Shown here piece after piece: positions 11,295 through 24,991 of a DNA stretch of 64,000 nucleotides; position 1 is the first letter of the stretch; the number at the start of each line of letters is the position of its first letter. A program made the translations under genes and the position numbers. This stretch comes from Procambarus clarkii (Eukaryota; Arthropoda; Malacostraca; Decapoda; Cambaridae). The notes beneath the pieces were generated by a model. That model made no database searches, had not been told where the DNA came from, and worked only from the letters and a program-made list of their open reading frames with translations. The stretch is taken from assembly GCF_040958095.1 (NCBI RefSeq), contig NC_091151.1:4217094-4281093 (forward strand). The letters run 5' to 3'.

Positions 11295-14200
11295 CCTGGT
11301 ACAAGACACACCTGGTACCAGACACACCTGGTACAAGACACAACTGGTAAAAGATACACCTGGTACAAGACACACCTGGTACAAGACATAACTAGTAAAA
11401 GATACACCTGGTACAAGACACACCTGGTAAAAGATACACCTGGTACAAGACACACCTGGTACAAGACACACCTGGTGCAAGACTCACCTGGTACAAGACC
11501 CACCTGGTACAAGATACACCTGGTACAAGACACACCTGGTACAAGACACACCTAATACAAGACCCACCTAGTACAAGACACACCTGGTACAAGACACACC
11601 TGGTACACGACACACCTGGTACAAGACACACCTGGTACAAGACAAACCTGTTTCAAGACACACTTGGTACACGACACACCTGGTACAAGACAAACCTGGT
11701 ACACGACACACCTGGTACAAGACACACCTGGTACAAGACACACCTGGTACAAGACACACCTGGTACAAGACACACCTGGTACAAGACGCACCTGGTAAAA
11801 GATACACCTGGTACAAGACACACCTAGTAAAAGATACACCTGGTACAAGACACACCTTGTACAAGACACACCTGGTACCAGACACACCTGGTACAAGACA
11901 CAACTGGTAAAAGATACACCTGGTACAAGACACACCTGGTACAAGACATAACTAGTAAAAGATACACCTGAAACAAGACACACCTGGTACAAGACACACC
12001 TGGTAAAAGATACACCTGGTACAAGACATAACTAGTAAAAGATACACCTGGTACAAGACACCCCTGGTACAAGACACACCTGGTACAAGACACACCTAGT
12101 AAAAGATACACCTGGTACAAGACATAACTAGTAAAAGATACACCTGGTACAAGACACCCCTGGTACAAGACACACCTGGTGCAAGACTCACATGGTACAA
12201 GACACAACTGGTACAAGACAAACCTGGTAAAAGACACACCTGGTACAAGACACACCTGGTACAAGACGCACCTGGTACATAACAAACCTGGTACAAGACA
12301 CACCTGGTACAAGACACACCTGGTACAAGATACACCTGGTACAAGACACACCTGGTACATGACACACCTGGTACAAGATACACCTGGTACAAGACACACC
12401 TGGTACATGACATACTTTGTACAAGACACACCTGGTACAAGACACACCTGTTACAAGACACACCTGGTACCAGACACACCTGGTACAAGACACACCTGGT
12501 ACAAGACACCCCTGGTACAAGACACACCTGGTGCAAGACTCACCTGGTACAAGACACACCTGGTACAAGACACACCTGGTACAAGGCACACCTGGTAAAA
12601 GACACACCTGGAACAAGACACACCTGGTACATAACAAACCTGGTACAAGACACACCTGGTACAAGACACACCTGGTACAAGACACACCTGGTACAAGACA
12701 CACCTGGTACATGACATACTTTGTACAAGACACACCTGGTACAAGACACACCTGGTACAAGACACACCTGGTACAAGACACATCTGTTACAAGACACACC
12801 TGGTACCAGACACACCTGGTACAAGACACACCTGGTACAAGACACACCTGGTACCAGACACACCTGGTACAAGACACACCTGGTACAAGACACACCTGGT
12901 ACAAGGCACACCTGGTACAAGACACACCTGGAACAAGACACACCTGGTGCAAGACACACCTGGTACAAGGCACACCTGGTACAAGACACACCTGGTACAA
13001 GACACACCTGGTACAAGACACACTTGGTACGAGACACACATGGTACAAGACACACCTGGTACAAGACACACCTGGTACAAGACACATCTGTTACAAGACA
13101 CACCTGGGACCAGACACACCAGGTACAAGACACACCTGGTACAAGACACACCTGGTACAAGACACACCTGGTACAAGACACATCTGTTACAAGACACACC
13201 TGGTACCAGACACACCTGGTACAAGACACACCTGGTACAAGACACACCTGGTACAAGACACACCTGGTACAAAACACACCTGGTACAAGACACACCTGGT
13301 ACAAGACACACTTGGTACAAGACACACCTGGTACAAGACACACCTGGTACAAGACACACCTGGTACCAGACACACCTGGTACAAGACGCACCTGGTACGA
13401 GACACACCTGGTACGAGACACACATGGTACAAGGCACACCTGGTACAAGACACACCTAATACAAGACACACTTGGTACAAGACACACCTGGTAAAAGATA
13501 CACCTGGTACAAGACACACCTGGTACAAGACACACCTGGTACACGACACACCTGGTACAAGACACACCTGGTACAAGACACACCTGGTACGAGACACACC
13601 TGGTACAAGACCCACCTGGTACAAGACACACCTGGTACAAGACACACCTGGTACAAGACACACCTGGTAAAAGATACACCCGGTACAAGACACACCTAGT
13701 AAAAGATACACCTGGTACAAGACACACCTGGTACAAGACACACCTGGTATCAGACACACCTGGTACAAGACACAACTGATAAAAGATACACCTGGTACAA
13801 GACACACCTGGTACAAGACATAACTAGTAAAAGATACACCTGGTACAAGACACACCTGGTAAAAGATACACCTGGTACAAGACATAACTAGTAAAAGATA
13901 CACCTGGTACAAGACACACCTGGTACAAGACACCCCTGGTACATGACACACCTGGTGCAAGACTCACCTGGTACAAGACCTAACTGGTACAAGACACACC
14001 TGGTAAAAGACACACCTGGTACAAGTCACACCTGGTACAAGACGCACCTGGTACATAACAAACCTGGTACAAGACACACCTGGTACAAGACACACCTGGT
14101 ACAAGATACACCTGGTACAAGAAAAACCTGGTACAAGACACACCTGGTACAAGACACACCTGGTACATGACATACTTTGTACAAGACACACCTGGTACAT

Positions 14201-15276
14201 GACACACCTGTTACAAGACACACCTGGTACAAGACACATCTGTTACAAGACACACCTGGTACCAGACACACCTGGTACAAGACACACCTGGGACAAGACA
14301 CCCCTGGTACAAGACACACCTGGTGCAAGACTCACCTGGTACAAGACACACCTGGTACAATACACCTGGTACAAGGCACACCTGGTACAAGACACACCTG
14401 GAACAAGACACATCTGGTAAATAACAAACCTGGTACAAGACACACGTGGTACAAGACACACCTGGTACAAGATACACCTGGTACCAGACACACCTGGTAC
14501 GAGACACAACTGGTAAAAGATACACCTGGTACAAGACACACCTGGTAAAAGACATAACTAGTAAAAGATACACCTGGTACAAGACACACCTGGTAAAAGA
14601 TACACCTGGTACGTGAAACACCTGGTACAAGACACACCTGGTGCAAGACTCACCAGGTACAAGACCCACCTGGTACAAGATACACCTGGTGTAAGACACA
14701 CCTGGTACAAGACACACCTGGTACAAGACCCACCTAGTACAAGACACACCTGGTACAAGACACACCTGGTACACGACACACCTGGTACAAGACACACCTG
14801 GTACAAGACACACCTGGTATAAGACACACCTGGTACAAGACACACCTGGTACAAGACAAACCTGTTTCAAGACACACTTGGTACACGACACACTTGGTAC
14901 AAGACAAACCTGGTACACGACACACCTGGTACAAGACACACCTGGTACAAGACACACCTGGTACAAGACCCACCTAGTACAAGACACACCTGGTACAAGA
15001 CACACCTGGTACCAGACACACCTGGTACAAGACACAACTGGTAAAAGATACACCTGGTACAAGACACACCTGGTACAAGACATAACTAGTAAAAGATACA
15101 CCTGGTACAAGACACACCTGGTACAAGACACACCTGGTAAAAGATACACCTGGTACAAGACATAACTAGTAAAAGATACACCTGGTACAAGACACCCCTG
15201 GTACAAGACACACCTGGTACAAGACACACCTAGTAAAATATACACCTGGTACAAGACATAACTAGTAAAAGATACA
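11295..15276. repeat. 3982-bp higher-order repeat in the 16-bp array, copy 2
   Basis: This is the direct tandem partner of 7313-11294. Similarity at this offset stops at about 15291, where this side continues with an ACACCCCTGG unit and the first side with ACACACCTGG. Near-identity over about 4 kb suggests a recent duplication, or an assembly duplication. Confidence 0.85.
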
Positions 15277-15492
15277 CCTGGTACAAGACACCCCTGGTAC
15301 AAGACACACCTGGTGCAAGACTCACATGGTACAAGACACAACTGGTACAAGACACACCTGGTAAAAGACACACCTGGTACAAGACACACCTGGTACAAGA
15401 CGCACCTGGTACATAACAAACCTGGTACAAGACACACCTGGTACAAGACACACCTGGTACAAGATACACCTGGTACAAGACACACCTGGTAC

Positions 15493-16132
15493 AAGACACA
15501 CCTGGTACAAGATACACCTGGTACAAGACACACCTGGTACATGACATACTTTGTACAAGACACACCTGGTACAAGACACATCTGTTACAAGACACACCTG
15601 GTACAAGACACATCTGTTACAAGACACAAATGGTAGCAGACACACCTGGTACAAGACACACCTGGTACAAGACACCCCTGGTACAAGACACACCTGGTGC
15701 AAGGCTCACCTGGTACAAGACACACCTGGTACAAGACACACCTGGTACAAGGCACACCTGGTACAAGACACACCTGGAACAAGACACACCTGGTACATAA
15801 CAAACCTGGTACAAGACACACCTGGTACAAGACACACCTGGTACAAGATACACCTGGTATAAGACACACCTGGTACAAGACACACCTGGTACAAGACACA
15901 CCTGGTACAAGACACACCTGGTACATGACATACTTTGTACAAGACACACCTGGTACAAGACACACCTGGTACAAGACACACTTGGTACAAGACACATCTG
16001 TTACAAGACACACCTGGTACCAGACACACCTGGTACAAGACACACCTGGTAAAAGACACACCTGGTACAAGTCACACCTGGTACAAGACGCACCTGGTAC
16101 ATAACAAACCTGGTACAAGACACACCTGGTAA
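15493..16132. repeat. 640-bp higher-order repeat in the 16-bp array, copy 1
   Basis: Forty 16-bp units are tandemly duplicated at an offset of exactly 640 bp. Landmarks include the ATGACATACTTTG units at 15541 and 15925, which recur at 16181 and 16565. One difference is visible near 15629 (AAATGG here, CCTGG in the partner). Confidence 0.85.
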
Positions 16133-16772
16133 AAGACACACCTGGTACAAGATACACCTGGTACAAGACACACCTGGTACATGACATACTTTGTACAAGA
16201 CACACCTGGTACAAGACACATCTGTTACAAGACACACCTGGTACAAGACACATCTGTTACAAGACACACCTGGTAGCAGACACACCTGGTACAAGACACA
16301 CCTGGTACAAGACACCCCTGGTACAAGACACACCTGGTGCAAGGCTCACCTGGTACAAGACACACCTGGTACAAGACACACCTGGTACAAGGCACACCTG
16401 GTACAAGACACACCTGGAACAAGACACACCTGGTACATAACAAACCTGGTACAAGACACACCTGGTACAAGACACACCTGGTACAAGATACACCTGGTAT
16501 AAGACACACCTGGTACAAGACACACCTGGTACAAGACACACCTGGTACAAGACACACCTGGTACATGACATACTTTGTACAAGACACACCTGGTACAAGA
16601 CACACCTGGTACAAGACACACTTGGTACAAGACACATCTGTTACAAGACACACCTGGTACCAGACACACCTGGTACAAGACACACCTGGTAAAAGACACA
16701 CCTGGTACAAGTCACACCTGGTACAAGACGCACCTGGTACATAACAAACCTGGTACAAGACACACCTGGTAC
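16133..16772. repeat. 640-bp higher-order repeat in the 16-bp array, copy 2
   Basis: Partner of 15493-16132. The match ends near 16772, where this side has GGTACAAGAC and the other has GGTAAAAGAC. Confidence 0.85.
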
Positions 16773-19700
16773 AAGACACACCTGGTACAAGATACACCTG
16801 GTACAAGAAAAACCTGGTACAAGACACACCTGGTACAAGACACACCTGGTACATGACATACTTTGTACAAGACACACCTGGTACATGACACACCTGTTAC
16901 AAGACACACCTGGTACAAGACACATCTGTTACAAGACACACCTGGTACCAGACACACCTGGTACAAGACACACCTGGTACAAGACACCCCTGGTACAAGA
17001 CACACCTGGTGCAAGACTCACCTGGTACAAGACACACCTGGTACAATACACCTGGTACAAGGCACACCTGGTACAAGACGCACCTGGAACAAGACACATC
17101 TGGTAAATAACAAACCTGGTACAAGACACACGTGGTACAAGACACACCTGGTACAAGATACACCTGGTACCAGACACACCTGGTACGAGACACAACTGGT
17201 AAAAGATACACCTGGTACAAGACACACCTGGTAAAAGACATAACTAGTAAAAGATACACCTGGTACAAGACACACCTGGTAAAAGATACACCTGGTACGT
17301 GAAACACCTGGTACAAGACACACCTGGTGCAAGACTCACCAGGTACAAGACCCACCTGGTACAAGATACACCTGGTGTAAGACACACCTGGTACAAGACA
17401 CACCTGGTACAAGACCCACCTAGTACAAGACACACCTGGTACAAGACACACCTGGTACACGACACACCTGGTACAAGACACACCTGGTACAAGACACACC
17501 TGGTATAAGACACACCTGGTACAAGACACACCTGGTACAAGACAAACCTGTTTCAAGACACACTTGGTACACGACACACTTGGTACAAGACAAACCTGGT
17601 ACACGACACACCTGGTACAAGACACACCTGGTACAAGACACACCTGGTACAAGACCCACCTAGTACAAGACACACCTGGTACAAGACACAACTGGTAAAA
17701 GATACACCTGGTACAAGACACACCTGGTACAAGACATAACTAGTAAAAGATACACCTGGTACAAGACACACCTGGTACAAGACACACCTGGTAAAAGATA
17801 CACCTGGTACAAGACATAACTAGTAAAAGATACACCTGGTACAAGACACCCCTGGTACAAGACACACCTGGTACAAGACACACCTAGTAAAATATACACC
17901 TGGTACAAGACATAACTAGTAAAAGATACACCTGGTACAAGACACCCCTGGTACAAGACACACCTGGTGCAAGACTCACATGGTACAAGACACAACTGGT
18001 ACAAGACACACCTGGTAAAAGACACACCTGGTACAAGACACACCTGGTACAAGACGCACCTGGTACATAACAAACCTGGTACAAGACACACCTGGTACAA
18101 GACACACCTGGTACAAGATACACCTGGTACAAGACACACCTGGTACAAGACACAACTGGTACAAGATACACCTGGTACAAGACACACCTGGTACATGACA
18201 TACTTTGTACAAGACACACCTGGTACAAGACACATCTGTTACAAGACACACCTGGTACAAGACACATCTGTTACAAGACACACCTGGTAGCAGACACACC
18301 TGGTACAAGACACACCTGGTACAAGACACCCCTGGTACAAGACACACCTGGTGCAAGGCTCACCTGGTACAAGACACACCTGGTACAAGACACACCTGGT
18401 ACAAGGCACACCTGGTACAAGACACACCTGGAACAAGACACACCTGGTACATAACAAACCTGGTACAAGACACACCTGGTACAAGACACACCTGGTACAA
18501 GATACACCTGGTACAAGACACACCTGGTACAAGACACACCTGGTACAAGACACACCTGGTACAAGACACACCTGGTACATGACATACTTTGTACAAGACA
18601 CACCTGGTACAAGACACACCTGGTACAAGACACACCTGGTACAAGACACATCTGTTACAAGACACACCTGGTACCAGACACACCTGGTACAAGACACACC
18701 TGGTACAAGACACACCTGGTACCAGACACACCTGGTACAAGACACACCTGGTACAAGACACACATGGTACAAGGCACACCTGGTACAAGACACACCTGGA
18801 ACAAGACACACCTGGTACAAGACACACCTGGTACAAGGCACACGTGGTACAAGACACACCTGGTACAAGACACTCCTGGTACAAGACACACTTGGTACAA
18901 GACACACATGGTACAAGACACACCTGGTACAAGACACACCTGGTAAAAGACACATCTGTTACAAGACACACCTGGTACCAGACACACCTGGTACAAGACA
19001 CACCTGGTACAAGACACACCTGGTACAAGACACATCTGTTACAAGACACACCTGGTACCAGACACACCTGGTACAAGACACACCTGGTACAAGACACACC
19101 TGGTACAAGACACACCTGGTACAAGACACACCAGGTACAAGACACACTTGGTACAAGACACACCTGGTACAAGACACACCTGGTACAAGACACACCTGGT
19201 ACCAGACACACCTGGTACAAGACACACCTGGTACGAGACACACCTATTACGAGACACACATGGTACAAGGCACACCTGGTACAAGACACACCTGGTAAAA
19301 GATACACCTGGTACAAGACACACATGGTACAAGACACACCTGGTACACGACACACCTGGTACAAGACACACCTGGTAAAAGATACACCTGGTACAAGACA
19401 CACCTAGTAAAAGATACACCTGGTACAAGACACACCTGGTACAAGACACACCTGGTACCAGACACACCTGGTACAAGACACAACTGGTAAAAGATACACC
19501 TGGTACAAGACACACCTGGTACAAGACATAACTAGTAAAAGATACACCTGGTACAAGACACACCTGGTAAAAGATACACCTGGTACAAGACATAACTAGT
19601 AAAAGATACACCTGGTACAAGACACACCTGGTACAAGACACCCCTGGTACAAGACACCTGGTACAAGACTCACCTGGTAAAAGACCTAACTGGTACAAGA

Positions 19701-22671
19701 CACACCTGGTAAAAGACACACCTGGTACAAGACACACCTGGTACAAGACGCACCTGGTACATAACAAACCTGGTACAAGACACAACTGGTACAAGACACA
19801 CCTGGTACAAGACACACCTGGTAAAAGATACACCTGGTACCAGACACACCTGGTACAAGACACAACTGGTAAAAGATACACCTGGTACAAGACACACCTG
19901 GTACAAGACACACCTGGTAAAAGATACACCTGGTACAAGACACACCTGGTACAAGACACACCTGGTGCAAGACTCACCTGGTACAAGACCCACCTGGTAC
20001 AAGATACACCTGGTACAAGACACACCTGGTACAAGACACACCTGGTACAAGATCCACCTAGTACAAGACATACCTGGTACAAGACACACCTGGTACCAGA
20101 CACACCTGGTACAAGACACACCTGGTAAAAGATACACCTGGTACAAGACACACCTGGTACAAGACATAACTAGTAAAAGATACACCTGGTACAAGACACA
20201 CCTGGTACAAGACACACCTGGTAAAAGATACACCTGGTACAAGACATAACTAGTAAAAGATACACCTGGTACAAGACACCCCTGGTACAAGACACACCTG
20301 GTACAAGACACACCTAGTAAAAGATACACCTGGTACAAGACATAACTAGTAAAAGATGCACCTGGTACAAGACACCCCTGGTACAAGACACACCTGGTGC
20401 AAGACTCACATGGTACAAGACACAACTGGTACAAGACACACCTGGTACAAGACACCCCTGGTACAAGACACACCTGGTGCAAGACTCACCTGGTACAAGA
20501 CACACCTGGTACAAGACACACCTGGTACAAGGCACACCTGGTACAAGACACACATGGAACAAGACACACCTGGTACATAACAAACCTGGTACAAGACACA
20601 CCTGGTACAAGACACACCTGGTACAAGATACACCTGGTACAAGACACACCTGGTACAAGACACACCTGGTACAAGACACACCTGGTACATGACATACTTT
20701 GTACATGACACACCTGGTACAAGACACACCTGGTACAAGACACACCTGGTACAAGACACATCTGTTACAAGACACACCTGGTACCAGACACACCTGGTAC
20801 AAGATACACCTGGTACAAGACACACCTGGTACCAGACACACCTGGTACAAGACACACCTGGTACAAGACACATATGGTACAAGGCACACCTGGTACAAGA
20901 CACACCTGGAACAAGACACACCTGGTACAAGACACACCTGGTACAAGGCACACCTGGTACAAGACACACCTGGTACAAGACACACCTGGTACAAGACACA
21001 CTTGGTACAAGACACACATGGTACAAGACACACCTGGTACAAGACACACCTGGTACAAGACACATCTGTTACAAGACACATCTGGTACCAGACACACCTG
21101 GTACAAGACACACCTGGTACAAAACACACCTGGTACAAGACACACCTGGTACAAGACACATCTGTTACAAGACACACCTGGTACCAGACACACCTGGTAC
21201 AAGACACACCTGGTACAAGACACACCTGGTACAAGACACACCTGGTACAAGACACAATTGGTACAAGACACACTTGGTACAAGACACACCTGGTACAAGA
21301 CACACCTGGTACCAGACACACCTGGTACAAGACACACCTGGTACGAGACACACCTGGTACGAGACACACATGGTACAAGGCACACCTGGTACAAGACACA
21401 CCTGGTACAAGACACACTTGGTACAAGACACACCTGGTAAAAGATACACCTGGTACAAGACACACCTGGTACAAGACACACCTGGTACACGACACACCTG
21501 GTACAAGACACACCTGGTAAAAGATACACCTGGTACAAGACACACCTAGTAAAAGATACACCTGGTACAAGACACACCTGGTACAAGACGCACCTGGTAC
21601 CAGACACACCTGGTACAAGACACAACTGGTAAAAGATACACCTGGTACAAGACACACCTGGTACAAGACATAACTAGTAAAAGATACACCTGGTACAAGA
21701 CACACCTGGTAAAAGATACACCTGGTACAAGACATAACTAGTAAAAGATACACCTGGTACAAGACACACCTGGTACAAGACACCCCTGGTACAAGACACC
21801 TGGTGCAAGACTCACCTGGTACAAGACCTAACTGGTACAAGACACACCTGGTAAAAGACACACCTGGTACAAGACACACCTGGTACAAGACGCACCTGGT
21901 ACATAACAAACCTGGTACAAGACACACCTGGTACAAGACACACCTGGTACAAGATACACCAGGTACAAGACAAACCTGGTACAAGACACACCTGGTACAA
22001 GACACACCTGGTACAAGACACACCTGGTACATGACATACTTTGTACAAGACACACCTGGTACAAGACATACCTGTTACAAGACACACCTGGTACAAGACA
22101 CATCTGTTACAAGACACACCTGGTACCAGACACACCTGGTACAAGACACACCTGGTACAAGACACCCCTGGTACAAGACACACCTGGTGCAAGACTCACC
22201 TGGTACAAGACACACCTGGTACAAGACACACCTGGTACAAGGCACACCTGGTACAAGACACACCTGGAACAAGACACATCTGGTACATAACAAACCTGGT
22301 ACAAGACACACCTGGTACAAGACACACCTGGTACAAGATACACCTGGTACCAGACACACCTGGTACAAGATACAACTGGTAAAAGATACACCTGGTACAA
22401 GACACACCTGGTACAAGACCTAACTAGTAAAAGATACACCTGGTACAAGACACACCTGGTAAAAGATACACCTGGTACGTGAAACACCTGGTACAAGACA
22501 CACCTGGTGCAAGACTCACCTGGTACAAGACCCACCTGGTACAAGATACACCTGGTGTAAGACACACCTGGTACAAGACACACCTGGTACAAGACCCACC
22601 TAGTACAAGACACACCTGGTACAAGACACACCTGGTACACGACACACCTGGTACAAGACACACCTGGTACA

Positions 22672-24991
22672 AGACACATCTGTTACAAGACACACCTGGT
22701 ACCAGACACACCTGGTACAAGACACACCTGGTACAAGACACACCTGGTACAAGACACACCTGGTACAAGACACACCTGGTATAAGACACACCTGGTACAA
22801 GACACACCTGGTACAAGACACACCTGGTAAAAGATACACCTGGTACAAGACACACCTAGTAAAAGATACACCTGGTGCAAGACACACCTGGTACAAGACA
22901 CACCTGGTACCAGACACACCTGGTACAAGACACAACTGGTAAAAGATACACCTGGTACAAGACACATCTGGTACAAGACATAACTAGTAAAAGATACACC
23001 TGGTACAAGACACACCTGGTAAAAGATACACCTGGTACAAAACACACCTGGTACAAGACACACCTGGTGCAAGACTCACCTGGTACAAGACCCACCTGGT
23101 ACAAGATACACCTGGTACAAGACACCCCTGGTACAAGACACACCTGGTACAAGACCCACCTAGTACAAGACACACCTGGTACAAGACACAACTGGTAAAA
23201 GATACACCTGGTACAAGACACACCTGGTACAAGACATAACTAGTAAAAGATACACCTGGTACAAGACACACCTGGTACAAGACACACCTGGTAAAAGATA
23301 CACCTGGTACAAGACATAACTAGTAAAAGATACACCTGGTACAAGACACCCCTGGTACAAGACACACCTAGTAAAAGATACACCTGGTACAAGACATAAC
23401 TAGTAAAAGATACACCTGGTACAAGACACCCCTGGTACAAGACACACCTGGTGCAAGACTCACATGGTACATGACACAACTGGTACAAGACACACCTGGT
23501 AAAAGACACACCTGGTACAAGACACACTTGGTACAAGACGCACCTGGTACATAACAAACCTGGTACAAGACACACCTGGTACAAGACACACCTGGTACAA
23601 GATACATCTGGTACAAGACACACCTGGTACAAGACACACCTAGTACATGATACACCTGGTACAAGACACACCTGGTACATGACATACTTTGTACAAGACA
23701 CACCTGGTACAAGACACACCTGTTACAAGACACACCTGGAACAAGACACATCTGTTACAAGACACACCTGGTACCAGACACACCTGGTACAAGACACACC
23801 TGGTACAAGACACCCCTGGTACAAGACACACCTGGTGCAAGACTCACCTGGTACAAGACACACCTGGTACAAGACACACCTGGTACAAGGCACACCTGGT
23901 TCAAGACACACCTGGAACAAGACACACCTGGTACATAACAAACCTGGTACAAGACACACCTGGTACATGACACACCTGGTACAAGACACACCTGGTACAA
24001 GACACACCTGGTACAAGACACACCTGGTACAAGACACACCTGGTACATGACATACTTTGTACAAGACACACCTGGTACAAGACACACCTGGTACAAGACA
24101 CACCTGGTACAAGACACATCTGTTACAAGACACACCTGGTACCAGACACACCTGGTACAAGACACACCTGGTACAAGACACACCTGGTACCAGACACACC
24201 TGGTACAAGACACACCTGGTACAAGACACACCTGGTACAAGGCACACCTGGTACAAGACACACCTGGAACAAAACACACCTGGTACAAGACACACCTGGT
24301 ACAAGGCACACCTGGTACAAGACACACCTGGTACAAGACACACCTGGTACAAGACACACTTGGTACAAGACACACATGGTACAAGACACACCTGGTACAA
24401 GACACACCTGGTACCAGACACACCTGGTACAAGACACACCTGGTACAAGACACACCTGGTACAAGACACACCTGGTACAAGACACATCTGTTACAAGACA
24501 CACCTGGTACCAGACACACCTGGTACAAGACACACCTGGTACAAGACACACCTGGTACAAGACACACCTGGTACAAGACACACCTGGTACAAGACACACT
24601 TGGTACAAGACACACCTGGTACAAGACACACCTGGTACAAGACACACCTGGTACCAGACACACCTGGTACAAGACACACCTGGTACGAGACACACCTGGT
24701 ACGAGACACACATGGTACAAGGCACACCTGGTACAAGACACACCTGGTACAAGAAACACTTGGTACAAGACACACCTGGTAAAAGATACACCTGGTACAA
24801 GACACACCTGGTACAAGACACACCTGGTACACGACCCACCTGGTACAAGACACACCTGGTACAAGACACACCTGGTACGAGACACACCTGGTACAAGACC
24901 CACCTGGTACAAGACACACCTGGTACAAGACAAACCTAGTAAAAGATACACCTGGTACAAGACACACCTGGTACAAGACACACCTGGTACC
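22672..24991. repeat. 2.3-kb higher-order repeat in the 16-bp array, copy 1
   Basis: The variant-unit order repeats downstream at an offset of 2320 bp in its left part and 2352 bp from about 23200 onward. The change of 32 bp is two extra units in the second copy near 25510. The block carries two ATGACATACTTTG landmarks 368 bp apart (about 23680 and 24048), which recur at about 26032 and 26400. Confidence 0.8.
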
